Assembly: GCA_904063045.1 (NCBI GenBank) | Contig: CAJFCJ010000003.1 | Span: 1,984,001-2,048,000 of the forward strand | Direction: 5' to 3' | DNA length: 64,000 nucleotides | Origin: Dimorphilus gyrociliatus | Lineage: Eukaryota > Annelida > Polychaeta > Dinophilidae | Shown here: piece after piece, positions 21,175 to 35,548 of the stretch | Position numbering within the stretch: position 1 is the stretch's first letter | Layout of the letters: every line of letters starts with the position of its first letter | Notes under the pieces: model-generated | Told to the model about the DNA's origin: nothing | Database searches by the model: none | The model's input: the letters and a program-made list of their open reading frames with translations, nothing else | Made by a program: the position numbers and the translations under genes

Positions 21175-23307
21175 ATGACTCGGTCGCAGAAGCGTGTCGA
21201 ACTGAAGCCGCAAATTAGTTTGAAGGTTAACGAGTTGTTTGATGAATGGCTAAGTAACCTAAGCGTTCGAGAACAGTTACTTATTAATTTGGAACGAATT
21301 CGCAATGGCGAAAGAGTTGTCCCATTTACCCCATCTTTCAAAAATCGTTGCCAATCGCCAAGAAATCGTATCAGCTCTCCTCCAGCCCCTCGAAATGCTG
21401 CAAGTCCATCTCCACGTTCTCCAAGAAAAGCTTTGATCTCAGAGCATCGGCCTTTAAGGGTAGGTGGCGTTTTTTAAAAGTTTAATTGAAAAAGTTTGCA
21501 AGAGAAATATTTTATTAAAATCAATAAGTATTGTACAATAGTAGATTGCTCGTCTTATTTACACATTGTCTTAGGCCGTCAGTAACGTGTGTGCGTAGGT
21601 TAGTGCAGGCGGTGCGCAGGCTATGCAGGCTGTGCAGCGCTGTTGCAGTAGTGCAGTCTGTCTATACACACGTACACTAATAAGGACCGAAAGAATGATT
21701 GTTTACGACAGAATCAGCATCTATCGAACATGTTCTGTTGATACAAGGTGGTGTAGAGCCGTGCATTGCTGTGTTAAGTGTACATACACTGATTGTTCGG
21801 CTATACACTATGGGTTGTGTAAACCTTGTCTTAAACCGCTTATAAAGGTACCATTAAGATATAAATTTCATGTTAATGAACTTTTTGTAACTTTTTGACA
21901 GACCTCCCAAGAAACATCTGATAAATTTTTGCGAGAAAAGGAGCAGGAACTTAAAGCTAAGAAGAGTCGGGCTAAAAAGCAGCACATTCCAAAGTTCTTT
22001 TTTCCATTTGGTCAACAACAGCTGAGTGAAAAGGATTTGAACGATATTATTAAAAAATTAACAGAAATTTTCGCTCAATTCCCCTCCGGAAATGCAAAAA
22101 AGCAGCATATGCCCATGATAATGAAAGCACTTTGTCTGCCGCTCTATTGGAAAGCATTAGTTTACCAATCGGCTGCTGATGTAAAAGGACGTATCACATT
22201 ACAAAATGCCGTCTATCTATGCAAAAAATTGTATGAAACGAATCATGATGAGGCATCTCGTTTTCTGTATTTGGCGGCAAAGAATAACAGTTTTATAATG
22301 CAAGAGGATCTTAAATGTTTGGTGCAAGACGTCATCGAGAGTCATCCAGGTCTGTCTTTTCTCCAGAAAGAGGTAGACTTTCATCCAAAATACGTTTTAA
22401 CTGTGATTGCCCGTATATTCTATTCGGTCAATCGTTCATGGAGTGGCAAGATTACAGTTCCCGAGCTAAGAAAAAGTAATTTTTTACAAACTCTTCGGTT
22501 ATTGGAAGATGAGGAAGATATTAATAGGATAACTGATTATTTTTCTTACGAACATTTTTATGTAATATATTGCAAATTTTGGGAGTTAGATACTGATCAC
22601 GATCTATTTATTAGTAAACAAGAATTAGCAAGGCATAACAATGATGCTATTTCTTCTAGAATGGTTGATAGAATCTTCAGTGGTACAGTCATGAGAGAAC
22701 GGAAGCATAAAGAACGAATGTCATATTATGATTTTGTTTGGTTTTTATTATCAGAAGAGGACAAAAAACAACCAACAAGCATCGAGTACTGGTTTCGATG
22801 TATGGATCTTGACGGAGATGGGTTCATTTCCATGTATGAAATGCAATATTTTTATGAGGAACAAGTTGCAAAAATGGAACAAATGGGCTTCGAAACTTTA
22901 CCGTTTGAAGATTGTCTCTGTCAAATGTTTGATATGGTCAAACCCTCCAAGAAAAATCTCATTAGTTTATCTGACTTGAAAGCTTGTAAACAAACTAATA
23001 TTTTCTTCGACACGTTTTTCAATTTGGAGAAATATCTAGAGCACGAGCAGCGCGATCCTTTTGCCAATGTTCAAGATTCAGAAAATGGAGACGGGCCACA
23101 AACTGATTGGGAAAGATTTGCTGCAGAAGAGTACGAAATTCTTATTAGTGAGGAAGGAGTGGACAACGATGCTCAGTAAATTTTTAATATTCCTTGTAAT
23201 AGTTTCTTTACATTTTTTTGTTTTTCAGGCTGTACGAGGATGATTTTGAGACAGCGGGTGGAAAGGCTCTGAAAAGCCCAACCAACCTGGAAGAAGTTGA
23301 CACTTAA
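21175..23307 (+). CDS. PPP2R3A: PP2A regulatory subunit B'' (PR72/PR130 type)
   Basis: Three exons: 21175-21459 (Ser/Pro-rich N-terminus), 21902-23172 (core) and 23230-23307. The core matches vertebrate PPP2R3A/B closely: IPKFFFPFGQ, CLPLYWKALV, VNRSWSGKITVPELRKSNFL, DYFSYEHFYVIYCKFWELD, and two EF-hands (DTDHDLFISKQE and DLDGDGFISMYEM). The stop at 23179 after DNDAQ is removed by an intron starting GTAAAT; the last exon adds LYEDDFETAGG... as in the family. This subunit targets the PP2A holoenzyme in a calcium-dependent way. The only long intron in this neighbourhood (442 bp) separates the variable N-terminus from the core, which in vertebrates is where alternative first exons splice in. Confidence 0.94.
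21460..21901 (+). other. Long first intron of the PP2A B'' gene
   Basis: This 442-bp intron is several times the local norm. It contains a GC-richer patch (21580-21660) with repeated TGCAGGC/GTGCAG words and an ORF (21623-21898) rich in Cys whose product shows no recognisable domain. It could be an internal promoter or an alternative first exon; the sequence alone does not show which. Confidence 0.4.
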
Positions 23308-23630
23308 AATCAAAAGAGAAGAAGTTTTTAAATGTGGTGCTGCTTCTTTTCCGGCCACACTGCCCATCTTATTGTTTTGCATATTTTATATTTTCTACGC
23401 AAAATCCATTTTTTTCAATATATGCAATTTATTCAATATGCAATCTATTTATTTGTTTAAATTGTGCACGCATCAAGTATTTTACAACTTTAGTTATCCA
23501 GTATACTGCATATGTGTATTGCATAATAAAGATACATACATGCATGTAAGTTAATATATATCATTAAAAACGAATAGGTTAATAAATACCATTTTTATAA
23601 TAGCACAACATAAAAACTACAGTGTGTTCA
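23308..23630. other. Convergent 3' intergenic region (PP2A B'' and AMPD)
   Basis: This 323-bp space separates the stop codons of converging genes. A plus-strand AATAAA occurs at about 23524. No gene is seen. Confidence 0.5.
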
Positions 23631-26600
23631 TTAATCTTGCTTTTCAATGCTTTTGAATATCGTCATAAGCTCATCAAGAAAGGTTTCATATCTGTATGAA
23701 ACACGAATGTCTGGGACGTTTGTTCTAGCTATGTCATTTCCAGCAACTCCTGGCTTAGCGTAATTTGGACCAATCCAATGCTGTTTCAGTCTATGAGGAA
23801 AGCCACTCATTACTACCGAATTTCTAGCTAATTCGCACATATCTGTGCTAGTCAATTTCCAAACTTGTGCAGCTATCGAATATTCTTCCATAAGCGGTTC
23901 TTTGGTGAAATGGAATTGGAGTGGATCGTCAGTAGAGAGCGATACTTGCAGACCTTTAGAATGATAATCAGGCAAAGGATTTCTTGGGTAATTCAGAAAG
24001 AGGGAATTATTAGATAATGGTGACATGGCTATTCCGATTTGACATAAGTAATATAAGTACTGCAGGACAGGGGCCTTTCTTAGTAATAAACCATGACTAA
24101 TATTCTCAGCAAGCATATAAGCTGTAATCAAGTGATGAACAGGACCAGCTTCCCCACAATGCGGACGTAAAACAAATACATTCATACCCCTCTCTCTTCT
24201 TAACATGTTCAATACTGACATATTTGCATACGTATAGAAGAGATAATAGGTGTATGGAGGGTTATCATTAAAAGTCCACTCGGCAGGTGGAACAGTACTA
24301 TTATCAAAGTGAACTTTCTCAGCTTTACTTTCATCATCTACGGAATCAAATCCGGTTATATGAAATAGGAAAGCATGTAACTCAGGATATTTTTGAGGGC
24401 AACAGGTAGCCTCGAACATTGGCACAAATATATTGTCCAGCAGTTCTTGGAAGCTTGAAACCAATTTGTTAGATTTGAAAACGTCATATAAACGAGGAAG
24501 TTGAATAATCCATCTAACGTTAGGCGAATAAACGGAATGAGAGACCGCCCATTTAGCCAACTCTTCCCATTCGCTCCGCCGTCTTCCATAAATTGATAAT
24601 CGTAATTCTGCTTTCTGATATTTGGATTCCTCCAAATCTGACATGACTTCTCTTATGATGTGGGCAAAATATCTGCCTTCAATTTCATTATCAGTTTTGA
24701 TAAATATCTCTCTCAATCTACTTTCTCCAATTGGATTATATTTAGCATTAAACTTATCAAATCGATGAAAAGTATTCCGATCTGCATGTACATCTAACAA
24801 ATCAACGCTTAAATCATAAGCTGTAACACCTAATTTCTCGAATACTTCCTCCAGTGTAAGTAACTTTGGATTGGACCTTGACTCTTTGCATACCTTTTCT
24901 TTGGCCTCCGTTCTCATCGTTTTTTTTATAAAGCGCAGCAGATGCTTTTGATTCATACAAGAGGCAGCGTGCACGTGTGTATCGACCTTTCTCACATTGT
25001 AGAAATCTCTGTGTGGAACCTGCTTTTGACTAGCCGATTCTCTAATTTCATTAAGAAGACAATGAAGCTGGAATTTGGATTGCAGGTATGAAAGACGCCT
25101 AAAGCAAAATGATTTTAGGGGTCCATCAACCATCAACGCATATAAGATGTTTTGATCAGCTACAAAAGATTTAACATCTGGATAGGGCCATTCCAATGGT
25201 TCATTTTTCTCTAATTTTTCTTTACACTCATAAATATGCATTATACCATTTTTCATCTGAAATGCACACGGCAAATTTTCAGGTACTTCTCCTCCGATGT
25301 TATAGGGATTTTCACGGTTTGTATCTTCCTCGTCTCCTACTAGATCTGTTAAAAGAGTTTAAAAACAGTTGTTTGTGTGAAATAAGTCACAAGGTTAAAG
25401 GGTTGGTAAAACTGCAGAATCAGCTTTCAGGTTCACATCCTAAATTTGGCTGTGACTGTTTCGGTGGCTAAACTAAGTAGCTTGCTAGTAACTTGGACAA
25501 TAAATACATCATATTTAATAGAAATTAAATATAATGTAAATATTGACTTACACAATATGCTTCATATAGAAATAGTATCTTGAATACTAGATATATGGGC
25601 ATATGTATGAGATTTGTTTGTCACACTTAGGATCATAATTGTGTAAATTAAATATCCTTTTTAGAGGTTGAGCTCTTAAAATGTTGAGTACAGCACAAAT
25701 GTTGTATAAAGGTATGTGAGTTTGGTGCAGAAGAATTCTGGTATTTGTCCTCAAAACAAACAGAAACCAGGAAAATGAAATAGAAAGCCACACTGCAACA
25801 TCATACCTATACATCCATTCCAAACCTGCTCATCGCACTCAGAGAACATATTATTAGCCGTACTGTCCCTAACTGGTGAACATGACTATCTTAGGATTAT
25901 GAAAGAAAAAGTTTCTTTTTTCGATCCTTCTCTCAAATCATGCCACAAAAAATTGATTAAAAAAAAGCGAAATGCATGCAAAAAAATTATTAAAAGTGTA
26001 TTTATATATCATATAAATAGCTCTATACTCTATTTAATGTTTTCATATAAGTATACATTTTGTTTTAGGCCTAGATGCTCATTTATTAGAAAACTGCGTT
26101 GCTGAATTCTTATTAGATTATCTTTGATTTACCAGTAGAAACAAACCAATAATAGAAAAAGTAAAAGAGATGAATAATCTATTTTACAAGTATAGATATT
26201 AAATTACCTTCTTCGTTAGTATGATCTTCCTCCCGTTCAACAACGCTGGCAATATCGCTAAAATCATAAGTCTTGTCATTAAAGGTTTTAAGGAATTTGG
26301 CAGTTGTCTTGGGAAAACTCTGCATGGCAACAGCCATATACTTCTCACGTATCGACAAGGCTTTTATTATAGAGCGAGAAGCCTCCTTTGAACGAGAAAC
26401 AGAATTTTATTCATATTACATACAAATCGTGCCTACTAAACAATAATTACCTGTAAATCTTCTAAAGGTACACCACTCGTTTCTTCGCCGGAAATTGTTA
26501 GCTTTTGATATTGGGGAAGAGCTTCCTCCTCATGTGCTGCTAAACGAAGTTCATCTACCAAATTTTCACTAACTAGACGACATAGTTTGGGTTTTTCTTT

Positions 26601-28382
26601 CGGAGTAGCTTGAGGAGCTTGAGCTTCTGCGACTTGAGTTTCGAAAGAATCATCAGTTGATGGTTGCTTTTGCCTATAAAACATATATACTAATATATAT
26701 ATATATATATACTGTAAAAAATATAATATATTATATTAAAATTTATATCTTTTTTCCCCGTGTAATAAGTAAAATTATCCCTAACAAAACAACGTCATGT
26801 ACTAGTCGGATATAGAGTATATATCAACATTTGGAAGTCTGGAAGATTTGATACCCTCAAAAGTTCAAGAATATCATAAACATGCAATTCAGTGGAAATT
26901 GGAGTATAAGAAAATTTTGAAAATCTTTGTGAAAAACTTACATAAAACTCAAAAGAGGCACTCTGCAAGATAAGTGAAATAGGGGTTTGCATTAAAAGGA
27001 TATTTGATTGCGCGTTAGACATTAGAAATGTTGTCATATAGTTTATGATATATTAATGCAAATCACTTATAATTTGAGATATAATTTAATTGGAAACAAA
27101 GAAAAAACCAACCGTGCTTGCAATTTGCTCTCCATATGCTGTTTGTTTTGATGAGCTTCAATAGGATATAAGGGAACTTCGTAGGGCGCATTGTCTTCAT
27201 CCTATCAAAAGCAATGTTCAGAGATTCACCTAGAAAATGATTTGTCTACTACATACGACATTCAGATTTATGCACAAATGTATGCATAAAGATGTGTATA
27301 TAAGTAATATATATTTGTATGTGCTGTTATACATGTTTTAGACATGGCATACATAATAAGAATTGTATATTAGTATATAATATATATTCACTTATTTTCT
27401 ATTTATAAATTTATCTACAGTGTGTATCGATTCATAAAATGCAGCTTAGCTTTATGTTTCGATGAAAGAGTCATGCAACTGATCAAAATCGTCTCAAAAT
27501 TAAGCAAAATTCCCCTATTGATCGTATTTACGGACAACTGCATGCATACAACGTATAATTAAGAGTAAAAATAAGACCAACATCCGATTTCTCACATTCC
27601 ACCTCCTCTATAGCAGCTTCATCCTTCATTAGTAGAATTTATCAAATAGGTTTTATACAAATTCTTTTTTTTAAATAAACTAATTACAATCGATAATCAT
27701 TTTTAGTTTAAAAAAAAATAAGATATAGATAAACTAACTTGAAGAGCTTTATTGATCTTTCGAAAAATTGAGTCCGCCAGTTGTGATAATTTTTCGTCTT
27801 CCGGGGATTGTAGATATTTGGGAAATTTTACCTTATGCGTAGGAACGAACTTCGCTGATGTACTTAAAGGCGATGCTGCATCTGTAGAAATATTGTTTAG
27901 TTGAAAAATCTCTTCTTCATTCATTGCTGGCAGAAAGCCACCGCTAATAAATGTTTTTATATACGCACTGACAGATGTAATAAAACATCGGCCTAGTAAA
28001 AATAAAACATACGAAGAGTTAAATCAGGCGCTTCGTATTCCCTCTAGAGTACTATACATCTCACTGAAAGGACGCCTTATATACATAGGTCTTTTTCGCA
28101 GGTACAGATCGAAACGGTCTCCATGGTAACGTTTCAATGAAAGTAACGAGGAGGCCAATCACCTCCCTAGTATAATTTTTTTTTAGCTTTCAAGCCTTCG
28201 ATCGATTAACGAATATCGCTCGATTGCTAATGAGTGTTGCATACTAGAATTTATTGGTTTTGGATCTAATGTTTGATACGTTACGATTTAGCAATTCAGT
28301 GATGGATAGAAAAATACCATATGTACATTTAGTTTGTCTATATACCTTTACATTCATCCAATTGTGAGTCGTCGTTTGACAT
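23631..28382 (-). CDS. AMPD2: AMP deaminase
   Basis: Converts AMP to IMP and ammonia in the purine nucleotide cycle. The large catalytic exon (25345-23631) carries the zinc-binding [49 protein letters not shown], the catalytic [20 protein letters not shown] and the C-terminal [14 protein letters not shown]. Upstream exons encode the variable N-terminus, including [18 protein letters not shown] (about 26340) and [12 protein letters not shown] (about 27160). The proposed start at 28382 ([12 protein letters not shown]) is followed by an exon opening near 27930 whose own ATG at 27924 may be an alternative start. A small exon near 27600-27621 may be alternatively spliced, because two donors there differ in phase. 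AMPD2 is the closest of the vertebrate paralogs at the sequences compared, but invertebrates usually have one gene. Confidence 0.95.
25346..26207 (-). other. Long AMPD intron
   Basis: This 862-bp intron has consensus ends (GTAATT...AACAG on the minus strand). It contains only short AT-rich ORFs on either strand and no recognised element. Confidence 0.6.
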
Positions 28383-28833
28383 CGTTTCGAATCAGGTGTA
28401 ATAGCCGATAGCAGAAATGACAATTCTTAAAATTTCGCAGCAGTTTACAAGTAAAGTGTAGGTTATCTTTTCCGCTCAGCTGTTTTTTATGCGTTGTTAT
28501 TTAATATAATAAGAGAATGTTTTTCCAAAATTTAAAAATGACTGCTCCCGTTCTCTCTATCATAGGCCATTTTTTAAATCATTAGTCATCCTACCAACAT
28601 CGCTCATCTACAAACAGATACAGAACTGTACACAAATATTCAAAATGGAGGACAAGTCTTTTTTTTGCGCCTTCATTTTTTCCTAAGTAAGTTTTTTTGT
28701 TTTATTATTTTTCAACCAAAGAATCAACATCATGTGATAAATATCTGGAAAGGTTTATGAAGAAAGTCCGCTACGCTATAGTCACGCCAGTATTTTTGCC
28801 GACACTTTTTTCTTGAAATCTTGAATTTGAGAT
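28383..28833. promoter_or_regulatory. Intergenic region between AMPD and PLEKHB
   Basis: This 451-bp divergent promoter region contains a short upstream ORF (ATG at about 28645, 13 codons) in the probable 5' UTR of the plus-strand gene. Nothing else is recognised. Confidence 0.4.
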
Positions 28834-29554
28834 ATGGCCTTTGAAATAGCAAGATCGTCCTGGTTATATCGACAGAGTATGATTTAATTGTGCTAAAAAT
28901 AGATGTTTCTTAATTACGCAACCCCTTTTCATAATAGGTTCAATATTGAAAAGATGGAAGAGTAGTTGGTTTGTGCTCTATAAGAATGGAATGATGAGAT
29001 TCTTCGATTCTCCTGATAAGCATGTTGCTGAGGAGGTATATTACATATCAAAAGATTGTTTGGCCATCCGGAGAGCCCAATTTGTATCGAGTTATACACC
29101 TCCTAGCCATCGTTCAACAACTTGTTTGTTTGAGGTTGTATTGAAAAAGGAAACGCTGGTTTTGTGTGCCGATTCTCCTGATGACATGGAAGCTTGGTGT
29201 ATTGCTCTTGAACAAGCCAAGGATCTCGGTCCACCCAGGTCTAGGAGTGTTCCTCCAAATTCAAATATAGTATACCAATCCTATGGCGCAGGGCAGGACT
29301 TAATTATTCCGGATTCTGGACAAATTGTTGTCCATGCCGATGGTCCTGTACCTCATGGACAACCTCGAGCTTATTTGGTACGAGGAACGCCGGGAAGTCA
29401 GATTGTGCATTACCCAAATAATCAAATTGTATATGTTTCGGATCCCTATTACAATCGTTATCGTGGAGGTGACATGGCTCTGGGAATGATGGCTGGCGCA
29501 GCAACTGGAATGGCTTTGGGATCGTTATTTTGGACCCCTCTCTTCTTTTTTTGA
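28834..29554 (+). CDS. PLEKHB2: Evectin-type PH-domain protein
   Basis: Two exons (28834-28876 and 28938-29554) encode about 220 residues. The PH domain starts MAFEIARSSWLYRQSSILKR, continues WKSSWFVLYKNGMMRFFD and ends MEAWCIALEQA. A Tyr/Pro/Gly-rich linker follows. The C-terminal hydrophobic signature ALGMMAGAATGMALGSLFW is the strongest evidence, being nearly identical to the tail of vertebrate evectins. Evectins sit on recycling endosomes through PH binding of phosphatidylserine and a tail anchor. The first exon is too short to be obvious but splices in phase and restores the PH beta-1 strand. Confidence 0.92.
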
Positions 29555-30746
29555 GGTGGCTTGCCACGGGAATTTTTATTTTAAATTTTCATTCCATATA
29601 TATTGTGTATTATAAGTTTTAATATTTTGTATTGATGATTTTATTACTTAATGATTTTTTTTACAATTTATGGATAATATATTAATGAAGTATCTATCAA
29701 TGAAATTCTGTAAGAAATGTACCACCTAATTTTTAGCTAAACACCTGAAAAATATCAAAACGTAATTGCTACACTGTGAATTTGAAATCAAATGCGGTTG
29801 AATTAGTACCATAATCAGTGCCATACTTTAAAAGGAAATAATTTCTAATTGTTCTTTGTTTATTTTAGGTGAATGATTTCCATAGCAGCCAGACTTTTAC
29901 GGGCTTTAAAAACTAACATATTACCTTATAATTATTAAAAAGATTGACTCATCCATTTCGTGACATATCATTTAGATTTCAGACTGTGACCTTTCAAAGC
30001 AGTACTAGTTTCTCTTTAACTACTTTAGTTTCAAAATAAGAAATATATATGTATGATATTCACTGACGTAAGTTACATTGTAAAACGGCCGTAGCTAACA
30101 TGTAAACTGATTGATGGATAATCTTCTTCGAAACTGAACATTTAGCCTTTAAAACTAAATTCTCTTTCAGTGTGCCTAATTATTGAAATCAAGTAAAATT
30201 AGCTAACGTTAAATTAGTACTTCAAATAATCACCTCACATTTTCTTATATGAGAAACATGTTTAAAAAATGAACAATAGTGTAATTAACTCGGCAAAAAT
30301 ATTGTGTATTATAATTATTGTTAATAATTAACACGGCAAAAGGTGTAATGACCCAATAGACAAATAATATTTGAATTCTATTAAATCCATATTTTCTCTT
30401 CAAAATTTAAAGCAGCCACTGTCTCTTTTTTTTGAAATTCTATAAGAAACAAGCCAGATTTGTTATCTGCGTCATCAACTCACATTGATTATAGTTTTTA
30501 TTAATTGGAAAAAGTGATTATGAATAGAGTACGTAAAATAATTAATAGTTGAGCCTTTTTATTTTTATTGAAAACGCTTGCAAGCATTACATCTGTCAAA
30601 AATAGTATTCATATATTAGCATGAATTGTCTAATCTATTATTTAGTGTTCTTTAAACAAACAGTTATCACATAGAGCTTTACTAAAAAAATTTTTATTTG
30701 ATAAACAATGGTATGAATAAGCTTTATTTTAATTGTAACTTATTGG
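29555..30746. other. Convergent intergenic region between PLEKHB and TMEM144
   Basis: This 1.2-kb AT-rich stretch separates converging genes and is unusually long for this window. No ORF above background, no tRNA-like fold and no repeat is recognised. Confidence 0.4.
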
Positions 30747-32176
<1,430 letters not shown>

Positions 32177-32620
32177 ATTTCTCAGAACTCCTCTTTAGCT
32201 GTCTTGTTGATGAAGCGAACTAGAGCGTGTGATATCAGAGTCAGTTCAGTACAAATTAATAATATCTTTTATGATGAGGTTATAGAAACAAAAGTTATGT
32301 TTTGAAAGCAAATAGTGTTAGTCTTGTTTACACCAAAGGAAAAACATTTATGAACTAGCAGACGATATCTGGCACTGTTTGCTTGATAATATTCTGCTGA
32401 TATAATTCTTAAACGCAGCTCTTAATATAAAAATTGTGGCAAAAAGAGAATAGGTAGTAGAAATTTATAAATCTAAATTCTTTGGATTAAGTTCCAAAGT
32501 TTTTAAGACAAAAATGAAGGACAAATCTTTAACAGCTGCGGGAGAAAACTGGTACAACATTTTTAGACTGAATTTTGTTTATATTTAGAATTTCAGATTT
32601 CTGAAGATATCCTGTAAGAA
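32177..32620 (+). promoter_or_regulatory. Intergenic region with a spliced uORF in the ALKBH3 leader
   Basis: This 444-bp gap separates divergent TMEM144 and ALKBH3. An ATG at 32514 opens MKDKSLTAAGENW; a GTACAA donor and TTTCAG acceptor (32596) would splice it to a reading frame that stops at TGA 32622-32624. That stop overlaps the ALKBH3 ATG as ATGA. Splicing is inferred from the sites only. Confidence 0.35.
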
Positions 32621-33704
32621 ATGAGCTCGGAGAAAAGAAGAAAAGCTCGAATTCAAGGTGGTTGGAATTCAAAACATACAGAAAACTCCAACCAAAAAAC
32701 AAAAGATTTAAATCCTCTCTGGTTAGCTAAGAATGTCGATGGAACTCAAAAGAGCAAAGAAAAATTTGTATTCCAAGAAGTGAACGAACCTATTAAGCCC
32801 GATGATATTGTTAAAACAATAGAGTAAGCAGTCTATAGATTGATGAAATAAATTAAGTCCAACTTTTTCAAACAGTAAACCTGGAGTTTATGATATCAGT
32901 GAAGGACCAACTGGATTGTCAAGGTATACACTTCTCCTTAAAAATTTTGTTTTTGCATAGGTTTCTTTTTTTCAGAATACGATTTTTTCCTAACTTTATT
33001 CCTAAGGATCAAAGTGAGCAATTAATGGAGAGTTTAAAATTTGAGCTGCAATGGAGACAGGGAAGCGACATAAAAAATGGAGAATCGTATATTCAACCGC
33101 GATTGACAGCCTGGTATGGTGATCTGCCTTATTCATACAGTGGATATACCTTGAAAGCTAACACAGAGGTATGTATTTTTAGTTTGAATGTGTATATTTT
33201 GTGTATGTTGATTTTTATGACAAAATGGTCTACCATCAGTGGAATCCTCATTTATTAAAGCTAAAAGCTCATTTGGAAGATTCGACAGGCTTAGTGTTCA
33301 ATTCAGTCCTTGGTAACTTGTACAGAGATGGGCATGATTCCGTTAGCTGGCATTCGGATGATGAACCTTCACTTGGTCCTCAGCCAAATATAGCTTCATT
33401 ATCTTTTGGCGATACGAGAATGTTTGAGATGAGAAAGAAACCTATTCCACCGAATGTAACTATATTTATACTGTATTTGTTGTCCTATTTTAATCATACA
33501 GCACAAAGCGTAAAAAATAATATCTAATTTTTCCATATTGCCTAGGAGGATTATCGAGAGTATGTGAAAATTCCACTTACGGCTGGGTCTCTATTGATAA
33601 TGGAAGGTTGTGTGCAGGAAGATTGGCAGCACAGGATTCCCAAGGAATATCACGACAGAGATGCTCGTATAAACTTGACATTTAGAGTAATTCTTCCCGA
33701 ATAG
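32621..33704 (+). CDS. ALKBH3: AlkB homolog 3, Fe(II)/2-oxoglutarate DNA/RNA dealkylase
   Basis: Five exons (32621-32823, 32876-32923, 32976-33168, 33240-33455, 33546-33704). The N-terminus MSSEKRRKARIQGGW and the string GVYDISEGPTGLSR match ALKBH3 rather than ALKBH2. The substrate-recognition segment QPRLTAWYGDLPYSYSG is present. The iron ligands are His and Asp in WHSDDEPSLG and the distal His in DWQHRIPKEY; the 2-oxoglutarate-binding Arg is in RINLTFR. The family removes 1-methyladenine and 3-methylcytosine from single-stranded DNA and RNA. All catalytic residues are intact. It converges with SORD 168 bp downstream. Confidence 0.95.
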
Positions 33705-33871
33705 TGAAACTACTTATCCTTTGTTTACCGAATGCAAAATAAAACTGCTAGCTGTCAGTTGGGATATTTTTGAACTTTCATTTGCAGATTCTATTTAATT
33801 AAAATAATAGTCAATGGAGTAATTTTTCAATTTGATAATCATGTCAAAGTAGTGTATATAAATCAAAAGAC

Positions 33872-35042
33872 TTATGATCTGCTCTCACAGTTAATTACAA
33901 CCTTTAAAACTCCCTCTTTGCCAAATGAATCGAAAGCGTTTTGGCTCTCTTCCATTTGAAAGCGATGAGTTACTAGTTGTTTAACATCCAAATCTCCTCT
34001 TGCAACCATTTCTATTGCTTCCCTATAAGTATTTGCATAGCGAAATATTCCTCTGATGTCTACTTCTCTAATGGCTGCATCCAGAATAGGAATATTTACT
34101 TGAGCTGGACCCATTCCAACAAGAACTACAGTACCACCACTCTTTGTTGCATAAATTGCCGTTTGAATTGAAGACTCTATATGAACAAAAAAACCAGCTT
34201 TACCAATGGCGAGTTTTGATAAAAATTATAAAATATTTCTCACCAGCACCACTACATTCTATAGTCACTCGTGGCTCGCCAATCTTTTCCTTAATAAGCT
34301 CTGCAACCTTTTTTGGATCTTTTTCTTTTATCAATAGAGTATGTGTTGCCCCCATTTGTTTCGCTCTCTTCAAGCGATCTACAGCAATATCCGTCACACA
34401 AATTTTTGCAGCTCCCATAGATTTTGCTACTAGCATACTCACTAAACCAATTGCTCCAGCACCACAGATTTGAACGCTATCCCCGAAGGTGACACCTGCT
34501 CGTTTACAAGCATGAACACCCACTGATAAAGGTTCTATCAATGCCCCCTCTTCCAGAGAAACGTTGTCAGGTAAACTGAGGTTAGCAAATTTAAATAAAC
34601 TAAGAGTCTATGCTACTAATAAATTTACACGTTACTTGTAGCAAAAGTCAGATGCGTGGCAATGGAAATTTGCAATGCATCCATCAACAGGAGGAGTCGC
34701 CAAGAATACAACATCTTTACACAAATTGTACCGTCCAATTTTACAAAATTGGCATGCCTTACATGGAACTCCAGGTTCTACGGCTACTCGATCACCAACC
34801 TTCAAATTTTGAACTCCAGGTCCTAATTTCGTTACAATACCAGAAGCTTCGTGCCCTAAAATCATGGGTTTCTTAACAATAAAGTCGCCAATAGCCATTT
34901 TCCTTAAATATGAAACATCAGAGCCGCAAATTCCAACGCTTCTGATTGACAATTGGACTTCTCCAGCTTTTGGTTCAGGGAGAGGTCTCTCTTCCAGTTT
35001 CATTTCATCTTTTTCTCGCAGTACTAAGCAAAAGTTTTTCAT
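33872..35042 (-). CDS. SORD: Sorbitol dehydrogenase (zinc-dependent MDR family)
   Basis: Oxidises sorbitol to fructose with NAD in the polyol pathway. Three exons. The catalytic zinc region SVGICGSDVSYL and ILGHEASGIVTKLG, the Cys-rich loop (PCKACQFCKIGRYNLC), EPLSVGVHACKRA and the NAD-binding GAGAIGLVSMLVAKSMGA are all present. The C-terminal part has KQLVTHRF. Length (about 355 residues) matches vertebrate SORD. The start MKNFCLVLREKDEMKLEERP is at the family position. Confidence 0.94.
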
Positions 35043-35548
35043 CTTGGAAGTATTTGATCAAATGAATTTCAGGAAAAGAGTGGTAGAGGATTGTTATCTA
35101 AAAAGGCGTCAACAGTTTACATGTACTCACTCAAAGATTATATTATTTCTTATGATAGCAGTTCAGCTCAGTTACAAGCAATAAAATACTTGAATATTGT
35201 GGAAAAACCTAAAACAGTAACCCTGTTTTGGAATTTATGAATGGATTAATTACCTTGTTTTCCAACTGAAAATGGGAAATTTTTAATAGTTTTTTTCGTT
35301 CGAGATAATTTTTTAACCCATAACGAATCTGTGCTTTGGCCTAATAGTCAATACTAAAAATAAGATTCTGTAGAAAAATTCTCGAATATAGAGGAAAATA
35401 ACATTGATATTTACTTCCTAGAAGTAATATACTCAATTTTATTTCATTTATTAATCTGGAATAAAGTTGATCACTTGACCAGTTATATTCCCAAAACTAT
35501 AAGGCTTTTCATTCGTAAACGCTTAATATCTATCAAAGGCGATCTCAA
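35043..35548. promoter_or_regulatory. Intergenic region between SORD and the paracaspase
   Basis: This 506-bp AT-rich gap lies between divergent genes and should hold both promoters. A short ORF that begins inside SORD extends into it but lacks coding character. Confidence 0.4.

Noticed and set aside
23173..23229. Stop of the PP2A B'' gene at the TAA near 23177
   Set aside because: The stop is within a GTAAAT...TTTCAG intron; the downstream exon continues with LYEDDFE as in the family.
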